DNA of 64,000 nucleotides from Stutzerimonas stutzeri (GCF_024448895.1 NZ_JAMOIC010000021.1:19095-83094); one strand, 5' to 3'; shown: positions 45,935-56,115, counted from the first letter of the stretch. Program-made: numbers and translations. Notes: a model not told the origin generated them from the sequence alone.

Positions 45935-46483
45935 TCATTGGAGGTCCGCGAGCTTGCGCAGCGCGCGGGCGTAGTCCTCACGGGGAGAGCCGAGCTCGAA
46001 TGGTTGCGCCATCGAAAGCTGCTCGCCGTAGAGCGAACCGAACTCTAGCGCGACCTCGATTCGATGCTCTGTCAGCAGTTTCAGGCTCTCGTGCAGGCAA
46101 AGCGGCACGCTGACGTCCTGCATGGCCAGCAACGCGATTTCCTGATCGACCAGTATTGCCGCACCCACGGGCAGCCAGGATCGCGAGAAGCAGCCCGGTT
46201 CAATGTCAATGGCCACCAGAGCGTCTTCCCAGAAGTCGGTGCTCAGATCGTAAGCCGTCCCGTCGACGCTGATGCTCGCGCTGCCAAGGAGCGCAGGCCC
46301 CAGCCCGAGATTGACGATGTAAAGTCCGTTGCGCGCGCCTGGCCCTTCCAGGTGAGGCGTACTCACCACATGCGGGCGAACGGATAGGCGGTTGTGCTCA
46401 ACGAGTGCCCAGCCCTGCCATAACGAAATGGCAAGTGCCAGGCTGGAGATGCCGAACGCAGCTGTAGCTAGCAGGTGATTCAT
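45935..46483 (-). CDS. hypothetical membrane-anchored protein
   Basis: A 182-residue protein with an N-terminal transmembrane helix (LLATAAFGISSLALAISLWQG, about 4-24) followed by an extracytoplasmic or cytoplasmic domain rich in beta strands (GLYIVNLGLGPALLGSASISVDG; LLTEHRIEVALEFGSLYG). The pattern of 'N-GLGPA' after a single helix is seen in small pseudomonad hypotheticals whose function is unknown. AGGGGA precedes ATG 46483. It lies 110 bp upstream of the phosphate symporter gene on the same strand and may be its neighbour by chance. Confidence 0.7.
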   Translation of the reverse strand: MNHLLATAAFGISSLALAISLWQGWALVEHNRLSVRPHVVSTPHLEGPGARNGLYIVNLGLGPALLGSASISVDGTAYDLSTDFWEDALVAIDIEPGCFSRSWLPVGAAILVDQEIALLAMQDVSVPLCLHESLKLLTEHRIEVALEFGSLYGEQLSMAQPFELGSPREDYARALRKLADLQ

Positions 46484-46643
46484 GGCGACGGCATCCCCTG
46501 AGCGGGTTGCGGACCGATGCCAGGCACAGCGAATGACGGTGATACGCCGTGTCAGGCCTACTCGATTTCGACCCGGGCATCACCCTGGAGTTGCCACATT
46601 CAAACCGCTTGCGTGGGTTGCCTGTTGGAAAGCTCACCTGGAC

Positions 46644-48170
46644 TCACGCAGCGTCGCTACTCGGTCTGATCTCAGCAGCCGGCTGCGCTTGCAGATACTG
46701 CTGCAGGCGGTCTTTTTCGGCGTCGCTGAATGCCAGGCCGAGCTTGGTTCTGCGCCAGATGATGTCATCAAGCTGCGTAGCCCATTCTTCCCGGCGAAGG
46801 TATTCGACCTCCTGCGCATAGAGTTGCTGGCCGAAGTCTTCGCCCAACGCTTCGATAGAGCGGGCCTCGCCGAGCATCTGCCAGACGCGATTGCCGTAGA
46901 GCGTCGCCCAGCGCTTGGCCAGTGGATGACCAATGCCACGGATCTTGACCGTCAGCTCTTCGGTTAGCGCCTCGGCGGTGCTCATCCCTTCACCTCCCGG
47001 CAGCGTTTCCTTGGCGGTCCAGCTATGACCCATGTTCGGGAAGAAGGGCTTGAGCTGCGCCATTGCCGATTCTGCGAGCTTGCGGTAGGTGGTCAGCTTG
47101 CCGCCGAACACTGAAAGCAAGGGCGCCTGCTTCTCCTCGGCAGAAAGGGACAGGGTGTAGTCGCGGGTCACTGCCGAGGGGTTGTCCGACTCGTCGTCGC
47201 ACAGCGGGCGAACGCCAGCGAAGGTGTGGATGATGTCCTTGGGCTCAAGCTGCTTGCGGAAGTGCGTATTGGCGACGCCCAGAACGTAGGTGATCTCTTC
47301 CTCGCTGATGCTCACGGTCGCGGGATCGCCGTGGTATTCGCGATCAGTTGTGCCGATCATGGTGTAGCGGTCGAGATAGGGGATGGCAAAAACGATACGC
47401 CGATCCTCGTTCTGCATGATGTAGGCCTGCTCACCCTCGTACAGCTTGGGCACGATGATGTGGCTGCCCTGGATCAGGCGGATGCCATAGGGCGAGCGCT
47501 GCTGCAGGTTTTCACCGATGAACTGCGCTACCCAGGGGCCTGCAGCGTTGACCAGTGCCTTGGCGCGCAGAGAGAAACGGCTGCCATCGTGCCGTTGCAA
47601 TTCCACATGCCAGATGCCGCCCGCGCGCTTGGCGCTCAGGCACTGCGTGCGGGTGTGAATGTGCGCACCTTTCTCGCGAGCCGCCATGGCGTTGAGCACC
47701 ACCAGACGGGCGTCATCTACCCAGCAATCCGAATATTCGAACCCGCGCTTGATGACCGGCTTGAGCGGGCTTTCGTCGCCGAATCGAAGGCCACGCGAGG
47801 CGGGCAGCTTTTCGCGCTTTCCCAGGTTGTCATAGAGGAACAGGCCGGCACGGATCATCCACGCCGGGCGCAGATGAGGGCGGTGCGGCAGCACGAAACG
47901 CATCGGCTTGACGATATGCGGCGCCTTCGCCAGAAGCACTTCGCGCTCGGCCAGGGCTTCGCGGACTAGTCGGAACTCATAGTGTTCGAGGTAGCGCAGG
48001 CCGCCGTGGATCAGCTTGCTGCTGGCTGACGAGGTGTGACTCGCCAGGTCGTCGCGCTCGCATAGAAACACCGACAGGCCGCGTCCGGCTGCATCAGCAG
48101 CAATGCCTACACCATTGATGCCGCCGCCAATGACGGCGAGGTCGTACAGCTCGGAGACGGGCTCAATCAC
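46644..48170 (-). CDS. glpD: aerobic glycerol-3-phosphate dehydrogenase
   Basis: Membrane-associated FAD enzyme that oxidises sn-glycerol 3-phosphate to dihydroxyacetone phosphate and passes electrons to quinone. The 508-residue product has the dinucleotide motif GGGINGVGIAADAAGRG near the N-terminus, SSKLIHGGLRYLEH, GTTDREYHGDP and the C-terminal DAO_C domain with GHPLAKRWATLYG. I prefer the GTG start at 48170 because GAGGAG stands 7 nt before it; the ATG at 48194 overlaps a GlpR half-site and lacks a ribosome-binding site. Regulation by GlpR is supported by the operator upstream. Confidence 0.95.
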   Translation of the reverse strand: MIEPVSELYDLAVIGGGINGVGIAADAAGRGLSVFLCERDDLASHTSSASSKLIHGGLRYLEHYEFRLVREALAEREVLLAKAPHIVKPMRFVLPHRPHLRPAWMIRAGLFLYDNLGKREKLPASRGLRFGDESPLKPVIKRGFEYSDCWVDDARLVVLNAMAAREKGAHIHTRTQCLSAKRAGGIWHVELQRHDGSRFSLRAKALVNAAGPWVAQFIGENLQQRSPYGIRLIQGSHIIVPKLYEGEQAYIMQNEDRRIVFAIPYLDRYTMIGTTDREYHGDPATVSISEEEITYVLGVANTHFRKQLEPKDIIHTFAGVRPLCDDESDNPSAVTRDYTLSLSAEEKQAPLLSVFGGKLTTYRKLAESAMAQLKPFFPNMGHSWTAKETLPGGEGMSTAEALTEELTVKIRGIGHPLAKRWATLYGNRVWQMLGEARSIEALGEDFGQQLYAQEVEYLRREEWATQLDDIIWRRTKLGLAFSDAEKDRLQQYLQAQPAAEIRPSSDAA

Positions 48171-48187
48171 GGGGTTCTCCTCAAGAA

Positions 48188-48214
48188 CGAACATTAATTT
48201 TCGAATACGAACAT
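48188..48214 (-). promoter_or_regulatory. GlpR operator(s) of glpD
   Basis: ATTTTCGAATACGAACAT (48197-48214) is an imperfect palindrome whose half-sites ATGTTCG / CGAAAAT match the known DeoR-family GlpR operator. A second half-site CGAACAT occurs at 48188-48194, and a weaker ATGTTCA at about 48248-48254. Placed just upstream of the glpD start, as expected for repression relieved by glycerol 3-phosphate. Confidence 0.7.
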
Positions 48215-48406
48215 CCTAGCGTAGAAGTGAACCCGTCTCTAGAGTCGATGTTCATTTTTTAGATCAAAAGAAAATAATCGAACCGATATGAACTATTAAT
48301 TGGTGATGAGCAGCATGAGCGGCGTTTAACCTCGCGAGATTCTGTAGTGCGAATTCGTCCGCCCGCCGGGCCAGCCCTCGCTCGACGGCTGCCAGTGGCG
48401 CTTTTC

Positions 48407-48522
48407 GGGCGAATAAATTCGCCCCTACGAATCGGACCGCGATGCGATTAAGCCCCTTACGGTATGACGTGGACAGGATCGATGCTCCACCTGCTGTCCT
48501 TGTAGCGGCGAATTTATTCGCC
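48407..48522. repeat. inverted pair of short REP-like palindromes (GGCGAATAAATTCGCC type)
   Basis: Two copies in opposite orientation, each with the 16-nt palindrome core GGCGAATAAATTCGCC (second copy with AATTTATT) and an adjoining CTACGA or TTGTAG. Related copies are at 49501-49524, 49657-49679 and 56093-56115. Confidence 0.75.
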
Positions 48523-48545
48523 AAAGAGAGACGGCCTCGCCTCGC

Positions 48546-49304
48546 TCAGCCGGTAACTTCCAGCTTGACCTTGTTTCGCGTCAGCAGTTCGAGAAAGGCT
48601 TCCGGTGGCTGCGCTTCGGTAAACAGCATGTCGATCTGTTCCAGAGAGCCGAGACGGGTCATTGCGTTGCGGCCAAACTTGCTCGAGTCCGCCGCAAGGA
48701 AGATCTGTCGGGCGTTGTTGATGATTGCCTGGGAAACGCGCACTTCCTGATAATCGAAGTCCAGCAGCGTGCCGTCTTCGTCGATGCCGCTGATGCCGAT
48801 CAGCGCGTAGTCCACCTTGAACTGGCTGATGAAATCCGCGGTGGCCTGGCCGACCACGCCGCCATCGCTGCGCACGTTACCGCCGGCGATGAGCACGTCG
48901 AAATCTTCCTTGGGGCTGAGGATGCTCGCCACGTGCAGGTTGTTGGTGATGATCTTGAGGTCGCGGTGATTGAGCAGGGCGTGGGCGATGGCTTCGGTGG
49001 TGGTGCCGATGTTGATGAACAGTGAAGCCTGATCAGGAATGTGTGCGGCCATGGCATCCGCAATTCGGCGTTTTTCGTCGCGCATCTGGCGGGCGCGCTG
49101 GGTATAGGCGGTGTTCTGAACGCTGGAATCGTGGGCGGCGCCACCGTGGTAGCGGCGCAGCAAGCCGGCTTCGCCCAGCTGATTGATGTCACGGCGGATG
49201 GTCTGTGGCGTCACAGAGAATTGTTGCGCCAGCTCTTCGATGCTGACGTAGCCGCGTTCGCGCACCAGTTCGAGAATGCTCTGCTGTCGTGGGGCCAGAC
49301 TCAT
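48546..49304 (-). CDS. glpR: glycerol-3-phosphate regulon repressor (DeoR family)
   Basis: A 252-residue transcriptional repressor. The N-terminal DeoR helix-turn-helix (about 5-57) reads [21 protein letters not shown] and [19 protein letters not shown]. The C-terminal sugar-phosphate sensor domain has [27 protein letters not shown] and [11 protein letters not shown]. Position between glpFK and glpD and the matching operators upstream of both identify it as GlpR. ATG 49304 is preceded by AAGGAAG. Effector expected: glycerol 3-phosphate. Confidence 0.95.
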   Translation of the reverse strand: MSLAPRQQSILELVRERGYVSIEELAQQFSVTPQTIRRDINQLGEAGLLRRYHGGAAHDSSVQNTAYTQRARQMRDEKRRIADAMAAHIPDQASLFINIGTTTEAIAHALLNHRDLKIITNNLHVASILSPKEDFDVLIAGGNVRSDGGVVGQATADFISQFKVDYALIGISGIDEDGTLLDFDYQEVRVSQAIINNARQIFLAADSSKFGRNAMTRLGSLEQIDMLFTEAQPPEAFLELLTRNKVKLEVTG

Positions 49305-49550
49305 TGAGGCTTCCTTCTTATCGATATGCGCGGAAGGATGCCGCAGTCTTGCCCTTGATTAAAGAAATGTTGGCTTTGCGAATGTAAGTGTTCGGTGCGG
49401 GACCGATTGAGGCTGGGCGTTTTTTTGAAAAGAAATGGTGCGCTGCCGGCTTGTCATCTCAGCCTTTGCCGCAAACCGATTCCCTGAATTGAGACACCCT
49501 AGGCGAACAAGTTCGCCTCTACGAAGGGCGTCTCGGTGATGCTTACAAGC

Positions 49551-49757
49551 TGGCCAAGTTTTCCTCCTTTAAAGCCGTAGCTGCTTGCGTCGAGTAGTCC
49601 AGAGGCGTCGTACGACGGGCGTCTGCACGCGTCGCGTTGATGGGTACAAGCTGGCTGTAGGGGCGAACTTGTTCGCCCTCCCGGACCACCTCAGGTGGCC
49701 GAGTTTTCTTCCATAAAGGGCGCCGGCTGCTTGCGTCGCGTTGTCCGGAGGCACCGT
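49551..49757. repeat. degenerate direct repeat
   Basis: About 60 bp beginning GGCCAAGTTTTCCTCC at 49551 recurs as GGCCGAGTTTTCTTCC at 49697, with shared GCTGCTTGCGTCG, AGTCCAGAGGCGTCGT versus TTGTCCGGAGGCACCGT. The repeat period is about 146 bp, and related text (ACGA-GGGCGTCT, TACAAGCTGGC) extends it. It is diverged, so an old duplication. Confidence 0.65.
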
Positions 49758-49770
49758 GAGCGGAAAAGAA

Positions 49771-49809
49771 AAAGCCCTGCGACGACGGGCGTCCGCGCAG
49801 GGCTTTTGT
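49771..49809. terminator. intrinsic terminator after glpK
   Basis: AAAGCCCTGCG (49771-49781) pairs with CGCAGGGCTTT (49796-49806), with A- and T-rich flanks; loop of 14 nt. It lies 16 bp beyond the glpK stop (minus strand) and is bidirectional. Confidence 0.88.
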
Positions 49810-49824
49810 TATTGCGTTAACGCG

Positions 49825-51348
<1,524 letters not shown>

Positions 51349-52215
51349 TTAACGAGCTTCGGGGGCAGTGGCATCGTATGTGGTGCTTTCAGGATTCGCG
51401 GGTATATCGCAGGCGCCGGAGCCGAGGCCGGGCAGGTGCTTGCAGATAAGCGCCTTGTAGCCGGCGGCGCCAATGCACGCACCCAGTACCGGGGCAATCA
51501 GTGGAACCAGGAAGTAGGGGATATCCCGTCCGCCAGTGAAGGAGACGTCGCCCCAGCCGGCGAAATAAGTCATCAACTTCGGTCCGAGGTCACGAGCCGG
51601 GTTCATGGCGAAGCCAGTCAGTGGGCCCATCGCGCCGCCGATCACGGCGATCAGCAGGCCAATCAGCAAGGGCGCCAGCGGACCACGTGGCAGGCCGTTA
51701 CCGTCGTCCGTCAGGGCCATGATCATCCCCAGCAGAATAGCGGTAATCACCACTTCCACCAGAAAGGCCTGGCCGATCGAAAGCGAAGCATGGGGATAGG
51801 TCGAGAAGATCGATGCCAATTCGAGGCTGGCGAGGCTGCCGCGGGTCATCTGCTGTGCCTGTTCGAAATCGAAAAACAGGCTGCTGTAAAGACCATAAAC
51901 CAACGCGGCCGAGCAGAAGGCCCCGGCGACTTGAGCCAGGATGTAGGCAGGGACCTTGTTGCGCTCGAAGGTGCCGAACAGCCAGAGCGCGATGGACACG
52001 GCAGGGTTGAGGTGCGCACCGGAAACGCCAGCCGCGAGGTATACCCCCATGCTGACGCCGATTCCCCAGATAATACTTATTTCCCAAAGACCTAGGTCAG
52101 CGCCGCCAAGCTTCATAGCGGCTACGCAGCCTGTACCGAAGAAGATCAGAAGGGCTGTACCGAGGAATTCTGCGATGCATTGCCCCCGTAGCGTCGGGGT
52201 GGACGGAATACTCAT
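51349..52215 (-). CDS. glpF: glycerol uptake facilitator (aquaglyceroporin)
   Basis: MIP-family channel for glycerol. The 288-residue protein has six membrane segments and the two half-helix motifs HLNPAVSIAL and FAMNPARDLGP; the aspartate after the second NPAR is typical of glycerol facilitators. AGAGAGG precedes ATG 52215. It is the first gene of the glpFK operon, with two GlpR-type sites upstream. The C-terminal tail is somewhat long (about 20 residues after the last helix). Confidence 0.96.
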   Translation of the reverse strand: MSIPSTPTLRGQCIAEFLGTALLIFFGTGCVAAMKLGGADLGLWEISIIWGIGVSMGVYLAAGVSGAHLNPAVSIALWLFGTFERNKVPAYILAQVAGAFCSAALVYGLYSSLFFDFEQAQQMTRGSLASLELASIFSTYPHASLSIGQAFLVEVVITAILLGMIMALTDDGNGLPRGPLAPLLIGLLIAVIGGAMGPLTGFAMNPARDLGPKLMTYFAGWGDVSFTGGRDIPYFLVPLIAPVLGACIGAAGYKALICKHLPGLGSGACDIPANPESTTYDATAPEAR

Positions 52216-52273
52216 GCGCGACCTCTCTATGAAGCTGTTGTTTTTATTATCCGAATACTGCGAGGGTTCGGAA

Positions 52274-52334
52274 ATGTTCGGAAGCGAAAACTTAAGGTCA
52301 AATCAGAGCGCTGTCAAAGCTAAAATACGAACAT
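52274..52334 (-). promoter_or_regulatory. GlpR operators of glpFK
   Basis: ATGTTCGGAAGCGAAAAC (52274-52291) matches the GlpR palindrome, half-sites ATGTTCG and CGAAAA(C). A second site, ATACGAACAT with AAAATA before it, is at 52321-52334. A TTGACC -35-like element on the minus strand lies between them. The same half-sites occur upstream of glpD. Confidence 0.65.
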
Positions 52335-52450
52335 CGCAACAAAAAGCTGACAGGTTGAGCTGCGCAGGGGCCGTCGCGTCAGGCCTCTGACGCTGGAAAG
52401 AGAGTTTTGTTTTATCGAACAGCCGTTTTAATTTTGGCTGATGGGGCGGG

Positions 52451-52873
52451 CTAGAGCCTGGCGAGGGTAGCGGGATCGACGTGGCCGTCGTAGAAGTGGT
52501 CGATGATCTGGCGGTAAACGATGGTTTCGGGTGCGGCCGCGCTGAATAGCGTCATGCTCGAACGCAGCTTCATGTCGTCCGGCGAGCCGAGGATCTGCTG
52601 GGCCGAGCGACCCTTATGCTGCAGCAGCGCCGCGGCGCATTCCTCGAGACGAGGCCCTAGCAGCGGGTGCTGCAGATAGGCAGCCGCTTCGTCGATGCTC
52701 TTTATGCCGTAACGCTGAGCCATCGCGCTGTGACCGAGCCCGGCGAGCTGCGGAAAGATGAACCACATCCAATGGCTCTGTTTGCGCCCGGCCAGCAGTT
52801 CGGCAAGCGCTTGGTCGTAAGTCGAGCGCTGGACGTCGACGAAGCGTTGCAGGTTGTGAGGGTCGTCGCTCAT
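52451..52873 (-). CDS. DUF1810 family protein
   Basis: A 140-residue soluble protein of the DUF1810 family (alpha-helical; members are sometimes called 'calpastatin'-like by older annotation). Visible are LQRFVDVQRSTYDQALAELLAGRKQSHWMWFIFPQLAGLG at the N-terminus, with the aromatic WMWFIFPQ signature, and LGPRLEECAAAL. The family is uncharacterised. It lies alone between glpF and a REP array. A weak 5-bp hairpin with a T-rich flank follows it at about 52420-52440. Confidence 0.88.
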   Translation of the reverse strand: MSDDPHNLQRFVDVQRSTYDQALAELLAGRKQSHWMWFIFPQLAGLGHSAMAQRYGIKSIDEAAAYLQHPLLGPRLEECAAALLQHKGRSAQQILGSPDDMKLRSSMTLFSAAAPETIVYRQIIDHFYDGHVDPATLARL

Positions 52874-53481
52874 GGTGCACCCCGCCTGTTTTTTTATCAG
52901 AGTGGCGAACGCTAAGTTGATTCAGCCCGGCGAGACGGAGCCGCTGGATGGCTACTGATCGCCAGCAAGCTAGCTCCTACAGGTACGGTGAGCGCCGGAG
53001 CTTTTCGTAGGAGCCAGCTTGCTGGCGATTCGGGGCAGGCATGAGGCCTTGGTTGCGTGCACCGCAGGACATCTGATCGCGAGCAAGCTCGCTCCTACAG
53101 GTCCAGGCACGCCGCAGCCTTTCGTAGGAGCCAGCTTGCTGGCGATCCGGGGCAGGCATGAGGCCATGTTGCGTGTACCTCAGGACATCTGATCGCCAGC
53201 AAGCTAGTTCCTACAGGTACGGTGAGCGCCACAGCTTCTCGTAGGAGCCAGCTTGCTGGCGATCCGGGGCGGGCATGAGGCCATGGTTGCGTGCACCTCA
53301 GGACATTTGATCGCAAGCAAGCTCGCTCGTACAGGTCCGGGCGCGCCGCAGCTTTTCGTAGGAGCCAGCTTGCTGGCGATCCGGTGCAGGCATGAGGCCT
53401 TGGTTGCGTGCACCTCAGGACATCTGATCGCGAGCAAGCTGACGCCTACAGGTCCGGGCGCGCCACGTCTGCCTTTGCCAC
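52874..53481. other. 608-bp non-coding region filled by a REP array
   Basis: No gene. Bases 52874-52954 show nothing in particular; 52955 to about 53465 are the tandem REP array described separately; the helicase gene ends at 53482. Short frames here are just the repeats translated. Confidence 0.85.
52955..53465. repeat. tandem array of a 117-bp REP doublet, about 4.4 copies
   Basis: Units start at 52955, 53073, 53189, 53307 and 53424 (spacing 118, 116, 118, 117). Each unit has a forward REP (GATCGCGAGCAAGCTCGCTC or a variant GCCAGCAAGCTAGCTC, then CTACAGGT), about 30 bp, an inverted REP (GTAGGAGCCAGCTTGCTGGC), and a linker with GCAGGCATGAGGCC and GCGTGCACCTCAGGACAT. Copies differ by a few bases. 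The last copy is truncated against the helicase stop. Related doublets lie at 30147-30427. Confidence 0.9.
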
Positions 53482-55917
53482 TCACCGCTTCTCGTTGAAG
53501 CAACTCTGACACAACCGGAACTGCCTGCCGGCAACCGGCATTGCCTTGCCGCATTTCTGGCATTGGCGGCTACCTCCGGCCAGGCGTCGGCGGTCGGAAC
53601 TGCGTGGCTTGCGCTGCCGCGACAACTCACGGGTGATGGCGCCGTTGAGCAGGCTGCGGTGTTGTTCGGCCTGCTCCAGTGCTGGGAAATGTGCGGGCAG
53701 AGTGCGTGCCAGATGCAGGTAGGTTTCGATGACGTGTAGCGAGCTTTCCAGCGTCGCCAGGTCGGCATCGATCACCAGCCGCGGCAATGGATTCTCTTTA
53801 TCTTGCGCGACCTTCTTCAGCCATTGCTGGGCGAAGACTGCGGCCGGGCTGTCGAGGCCGCCGCGGATCGGTGTGCAGGCGAATATCCAGCGCAGCGGCA
53901 GATTGATGGTGGGGTCGTCGATCAGCTTGATCCACTCAGCCAGCTCGTCCGGCAGGATGGAGATGAACTCGTCACCGTAGTTGATGTTGCGGTTGAAGGT
54001 CAGCCAGGCGCGCAGCAGGCTCGGCTCGTTCATCAGCTCCGAGATGGCCTGCAGGTGTTCGATCGAGGGTCGCACCTGGAATTGCGACAGGTCCACCGGC
54101 AGATCGTCGCTGTGGAACAAGCGCTTGATCGACTGCAACGTCTGCCCGTCGAGCGCAGTGATGAGGCCGCTGTCGTGATGGCCGAAGCGCCCGGCGCGCC
54201 CGCCAATCTGCTTGACCTCCTGCACCTTGAGCTGGCGATTCTGGATGCCGTCGTACTTTTCATCCGTATAGAAGCACAGCGTATGCGCCGGCATGTTGAG
54301 GCCCATGCCCACTGCATCGGTGGCGACCATGATGTCCGCCTCGCCTTCACGAAAGCGGCGCGCCTGTTCGCGGCGCACTTCCGGCGACAGAGCGCCGTAG
54401 ACCACTGAGACGCTCTTGCCGGTCATCTCCAGCATGGCCTTGAGTTCCAGCACCGTTTTGCGGCTGAAGGCGACCAGCATCGAGCCGGCGTCGAGCTGCT
54501 TCAAGGTGGTCGAACGGCGCGCCACGTCGACCGGGGAAAGGCGAGTGGTGCGCTTGACCTCAAGATGGTCCTCACACAGGTCGCAGAGTGTTTGCAGTGA
54601 CGGCCGGATCAGCTCCGGGCCGGTCATGATCAGGTCGTGGGTATAGGCACTGACCAGCGCATCGACCCAGGCCCAGCCGCGCTGCGAGTCGGCCATCATC
54701 TGCACTTCGTCGATGACCACCACGTCCCAGGATTCACTGCGGAAGCGGGAAAATTCCTCGACCGTACAGCAATAGTGAGTAGCGCCCTCGCGGATGATCT
54801 CTTCCTCGCCGGTGACCAGTGAGCAGGGCACGCCCATGGACTCGATGCGCTCTTGATTTTCCAGCGCCATCAGGCGCAAAGGGGAAAGGTAGATTGCCTT
54901 TCTGACAGCGGTCATGGCTTCGATGGCGCGATGCGTCTTGCCGCTGTTGGTGGGGCCGAGCAGGGCGGTCCAGGTGCGGGTGATGCTTCGTGCGGCATAC
55001 AGCTTGTGGTAGTGGACGAAGCGAGGATTGTTTTCCAGCAGCACGGCGAAGGCCATCTTCTCCCGGTTGTCCTCGCGGGCGAAGCGGATGGTCCGACGGA
55101 GCTTCTTCGGCTCCATCATGAAGATTTCGGTCAGGCGTTTTTCGCCGAGCAACTGCAGGTCGAAGTCCTGCGCTTCCTCGATCATCATTTCGAACTTGGC
55201 GTTCATCGCCTGGCGATCATCTTCCTTGAAGTCGGCCACTTCGCGCTCGCTGAGCGCGTGACCTTGCCCGCCCGGGATACGCCGCTGCATGTCCAACGCC
55301 ACTTCGCCGTGGCGCAGCTCGACCACGTAACGCAGCTCGTGGATGGCCTCGTTGATGGTGTCTACGGCGCGTGCGGCAAAGTCGTCGATGCGCGACAACT
55401 TTGCTGGCAGGCGATCCAGTACGCGGGTTTTCTGCTCGTCGCTCATGCTTGCGAAAGGACGTTCGAGCAGGTGTAGACGATCGCGCACCAAGGCTCCAAC
55501 GGCGTCACACACGTTGCGCTCGAAATCCTCGCTGGAGGTGCTGTCGGCCAGGCGCAATGCGAAGTCCGGTTCCAGCAGATTCTGGATCTGGCCGCAGTCC
55601 AGGCTTTTCTCGACGCCGAACACATCGACCTGACAGCTGAGTTCGTCGACGTCACGATTGAGCAGCCGACCTATCAGCGAGGCTGGGTCGCTGCCTTGCA
55701 GGTTGGCCTCCACGGTCGGTTCATCGAGACCGATCCAGAACAACCGCGCCGCGCGGCCGATTTCCGGAGGCTGATGACCGAGGTAGGTCGAGAACCAGTT
55801 CTCCTGATGATTCTTCTTTGGTACGAAGTCCGGATGCCGCTCCGTTGTCCAGGTCAGAAAGCGTTGCAGGCGTTCGAGCTTGACGGTATTGCGGTGTTTG
55901 ACTTCGGCCTTGCGCAT
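53482..55917 (-). CDS. SUV3-like superfamily 2 RNA helicase with C-terminal zinc-ribbon
   Basis: An 811-residue ATP-dependent helicase. The motor has Walker A GPTNSGKTHRAIEAM at about 320, the Suv3-type SLVTGEEEI, DEVQMM (motif II, about 402), VAFSRKT, VVYGALSPEVRREQARRF, VATDAVGMGLNMP and QIGGRAGRFG (motif VI). These are the motifs of the SUV3 family, whose eukaryotic members work in mitochondrial RNA turnover. The N-terminal 300 residues and the C-terminal CQKCG...CQSC zinc-ribbon (about 785-806) are features of the bacterial branch. ATG 55917 is used, after GAGGCG. Nucleic-acid target and partner nuclease are unknown. Confidence 0.9.
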   Translation of the reverse strand: MRKAEVKHRNTVKLERLQRFLTWTTERHPDFVPKKNHQENWFSTYLGHQPPEIGRAARLFWIGLDEPTVEANLQGSDPASLIGRLLNRDVDELSCQVDVFGVEKSLDCGQIQNLLEPDFALRLADSTSSEDFERNVCDAVGALVRDRLHLLERPFASMSDEQKTRVLDRLPAKLSRIDDFAARAVDTINEAIHELRYVVELRHGEVALDMQRRIPGGQGHALSEREVADFKEDDRQAMNAKFEMMIEEAQDFDLQLLGEKRLTEIFMMEPKKLRRTIRFAREDNREKMAFAVLLENNPRFVHYHKLYAARSITRTWTALLGPTNSGKTHRAIEAMTAVRKAIYLSPLRLMALENQERIESMGVPCSLVTGEEEIIREGATHYCCTVEEFSRFRSESWDVVVIDEVQMMADSQRGWAWVDALVSAYTHDLIMTGPELIRPSLQTLCDLCEDHLEVKRTTRLSPVDVARRSTTLKQLDAGSMLVAFSRKTVLELKAMLEMTGKSVSVVYGALSPEVRREQARRFREGEADIMVATDAVGMGLNMPAHTLCFYTDEKYDGIQNRQLKVQEVKQIGGRAGRFGHHDSGLITALDGQTLQSIKRLFHSDDLPVDLSQFQVRPSIEHLQAISELMNEPSLLRAWLTFNRNINYGDEFISILPDELAEWIKLIDDPTINLPLRWIFACTPIRGGLDSPAAVFAQQWLKKVAQDKENPLPRLVIDADLATLESSLHVIETYLHLARTLPAHFPALEQAEQHRSLLNGAITRELSRQRKPRSSDRRRLAGGSRQCQKCGKAMPVAGRQFRLCQSCFNEKR

Positions 55918-56092
55918 GATCGACGCCTCACTGATCAGATGACTGCGAAGTGTGGACAATCCGCTGGCGCAATACGAGCGCAACGGACCTCGTCATAATT
56001 TGAGCGGGCTAAGAGGTGCAAAGTTGCTCACGCACGGGCTCAGCCTGCCGAACCGCTCGGGTCAGAGCCAGTCAGGCGCGGCATCGAGCCTA

Positions 56093-56115
56093 GGTCAATA
56101 AATTCGACCCTACAG
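56093..56115. repeat. single REP-like palindrome
   Basis: GGTCAATAAATTCGACCC followed by TACAG: a variant of the GGCGAATAAATTCGCC palindrome seen at 48407 and 48507. It sits in the 257-bp gap between the helicase start and the serine-hydrolase stop; the rest of that gap shows nothing recognisable. Confidence 0.6.

Larger units (their letters stand above)
48171..48545. other. glpR-glpD intergenic region with operators and REP-like palindromes
   Basis: 375 bp without a gene. The glpD side (48185-48300) is AT-rich and carries GlpR-type sites. The glpR side has a pair of inverted palindromes, GGGCGAATAAATTCGCCCC (48407-48425, followed by TACGA) and TTGTAGCGGCGAATTTATTC (48500-48519, continuing GCC), 70-90 bp apart. 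They could separate glpR and glpD transcripts. Confidence 0.7.
49305..49824. other. 520-bp glpK-glpR intergenic region, repeat-rich
   Basis: No gene. It has the REP-like palindromes AGGCGAACAAGTTCGCC (49501-49517) and GGGCGAACTTGTTCGCCC (49661-49678) in opposite orientation, and an imperfect direct repeat (about 49551-49610 and 49697-49757). The terminator of glpK and the promoter of glpR (about 49320-49400, AT-rich) are also here. The rest shows nothing recognisable. Confidence 0.75.

Noticed and set aside
48171-48194. ATG at 48194 as the glpD start
   Set aside because: No ribosome-binding site and within a GlpR half-site; GTG 48170 has GAGGAG at good spacing.
52955-53465. CRISPR array
   Set aside because: Units are 116-118 bp and repeated almost entirely, without unique spacers; the short palindromes are REPs and no cas genes are present.
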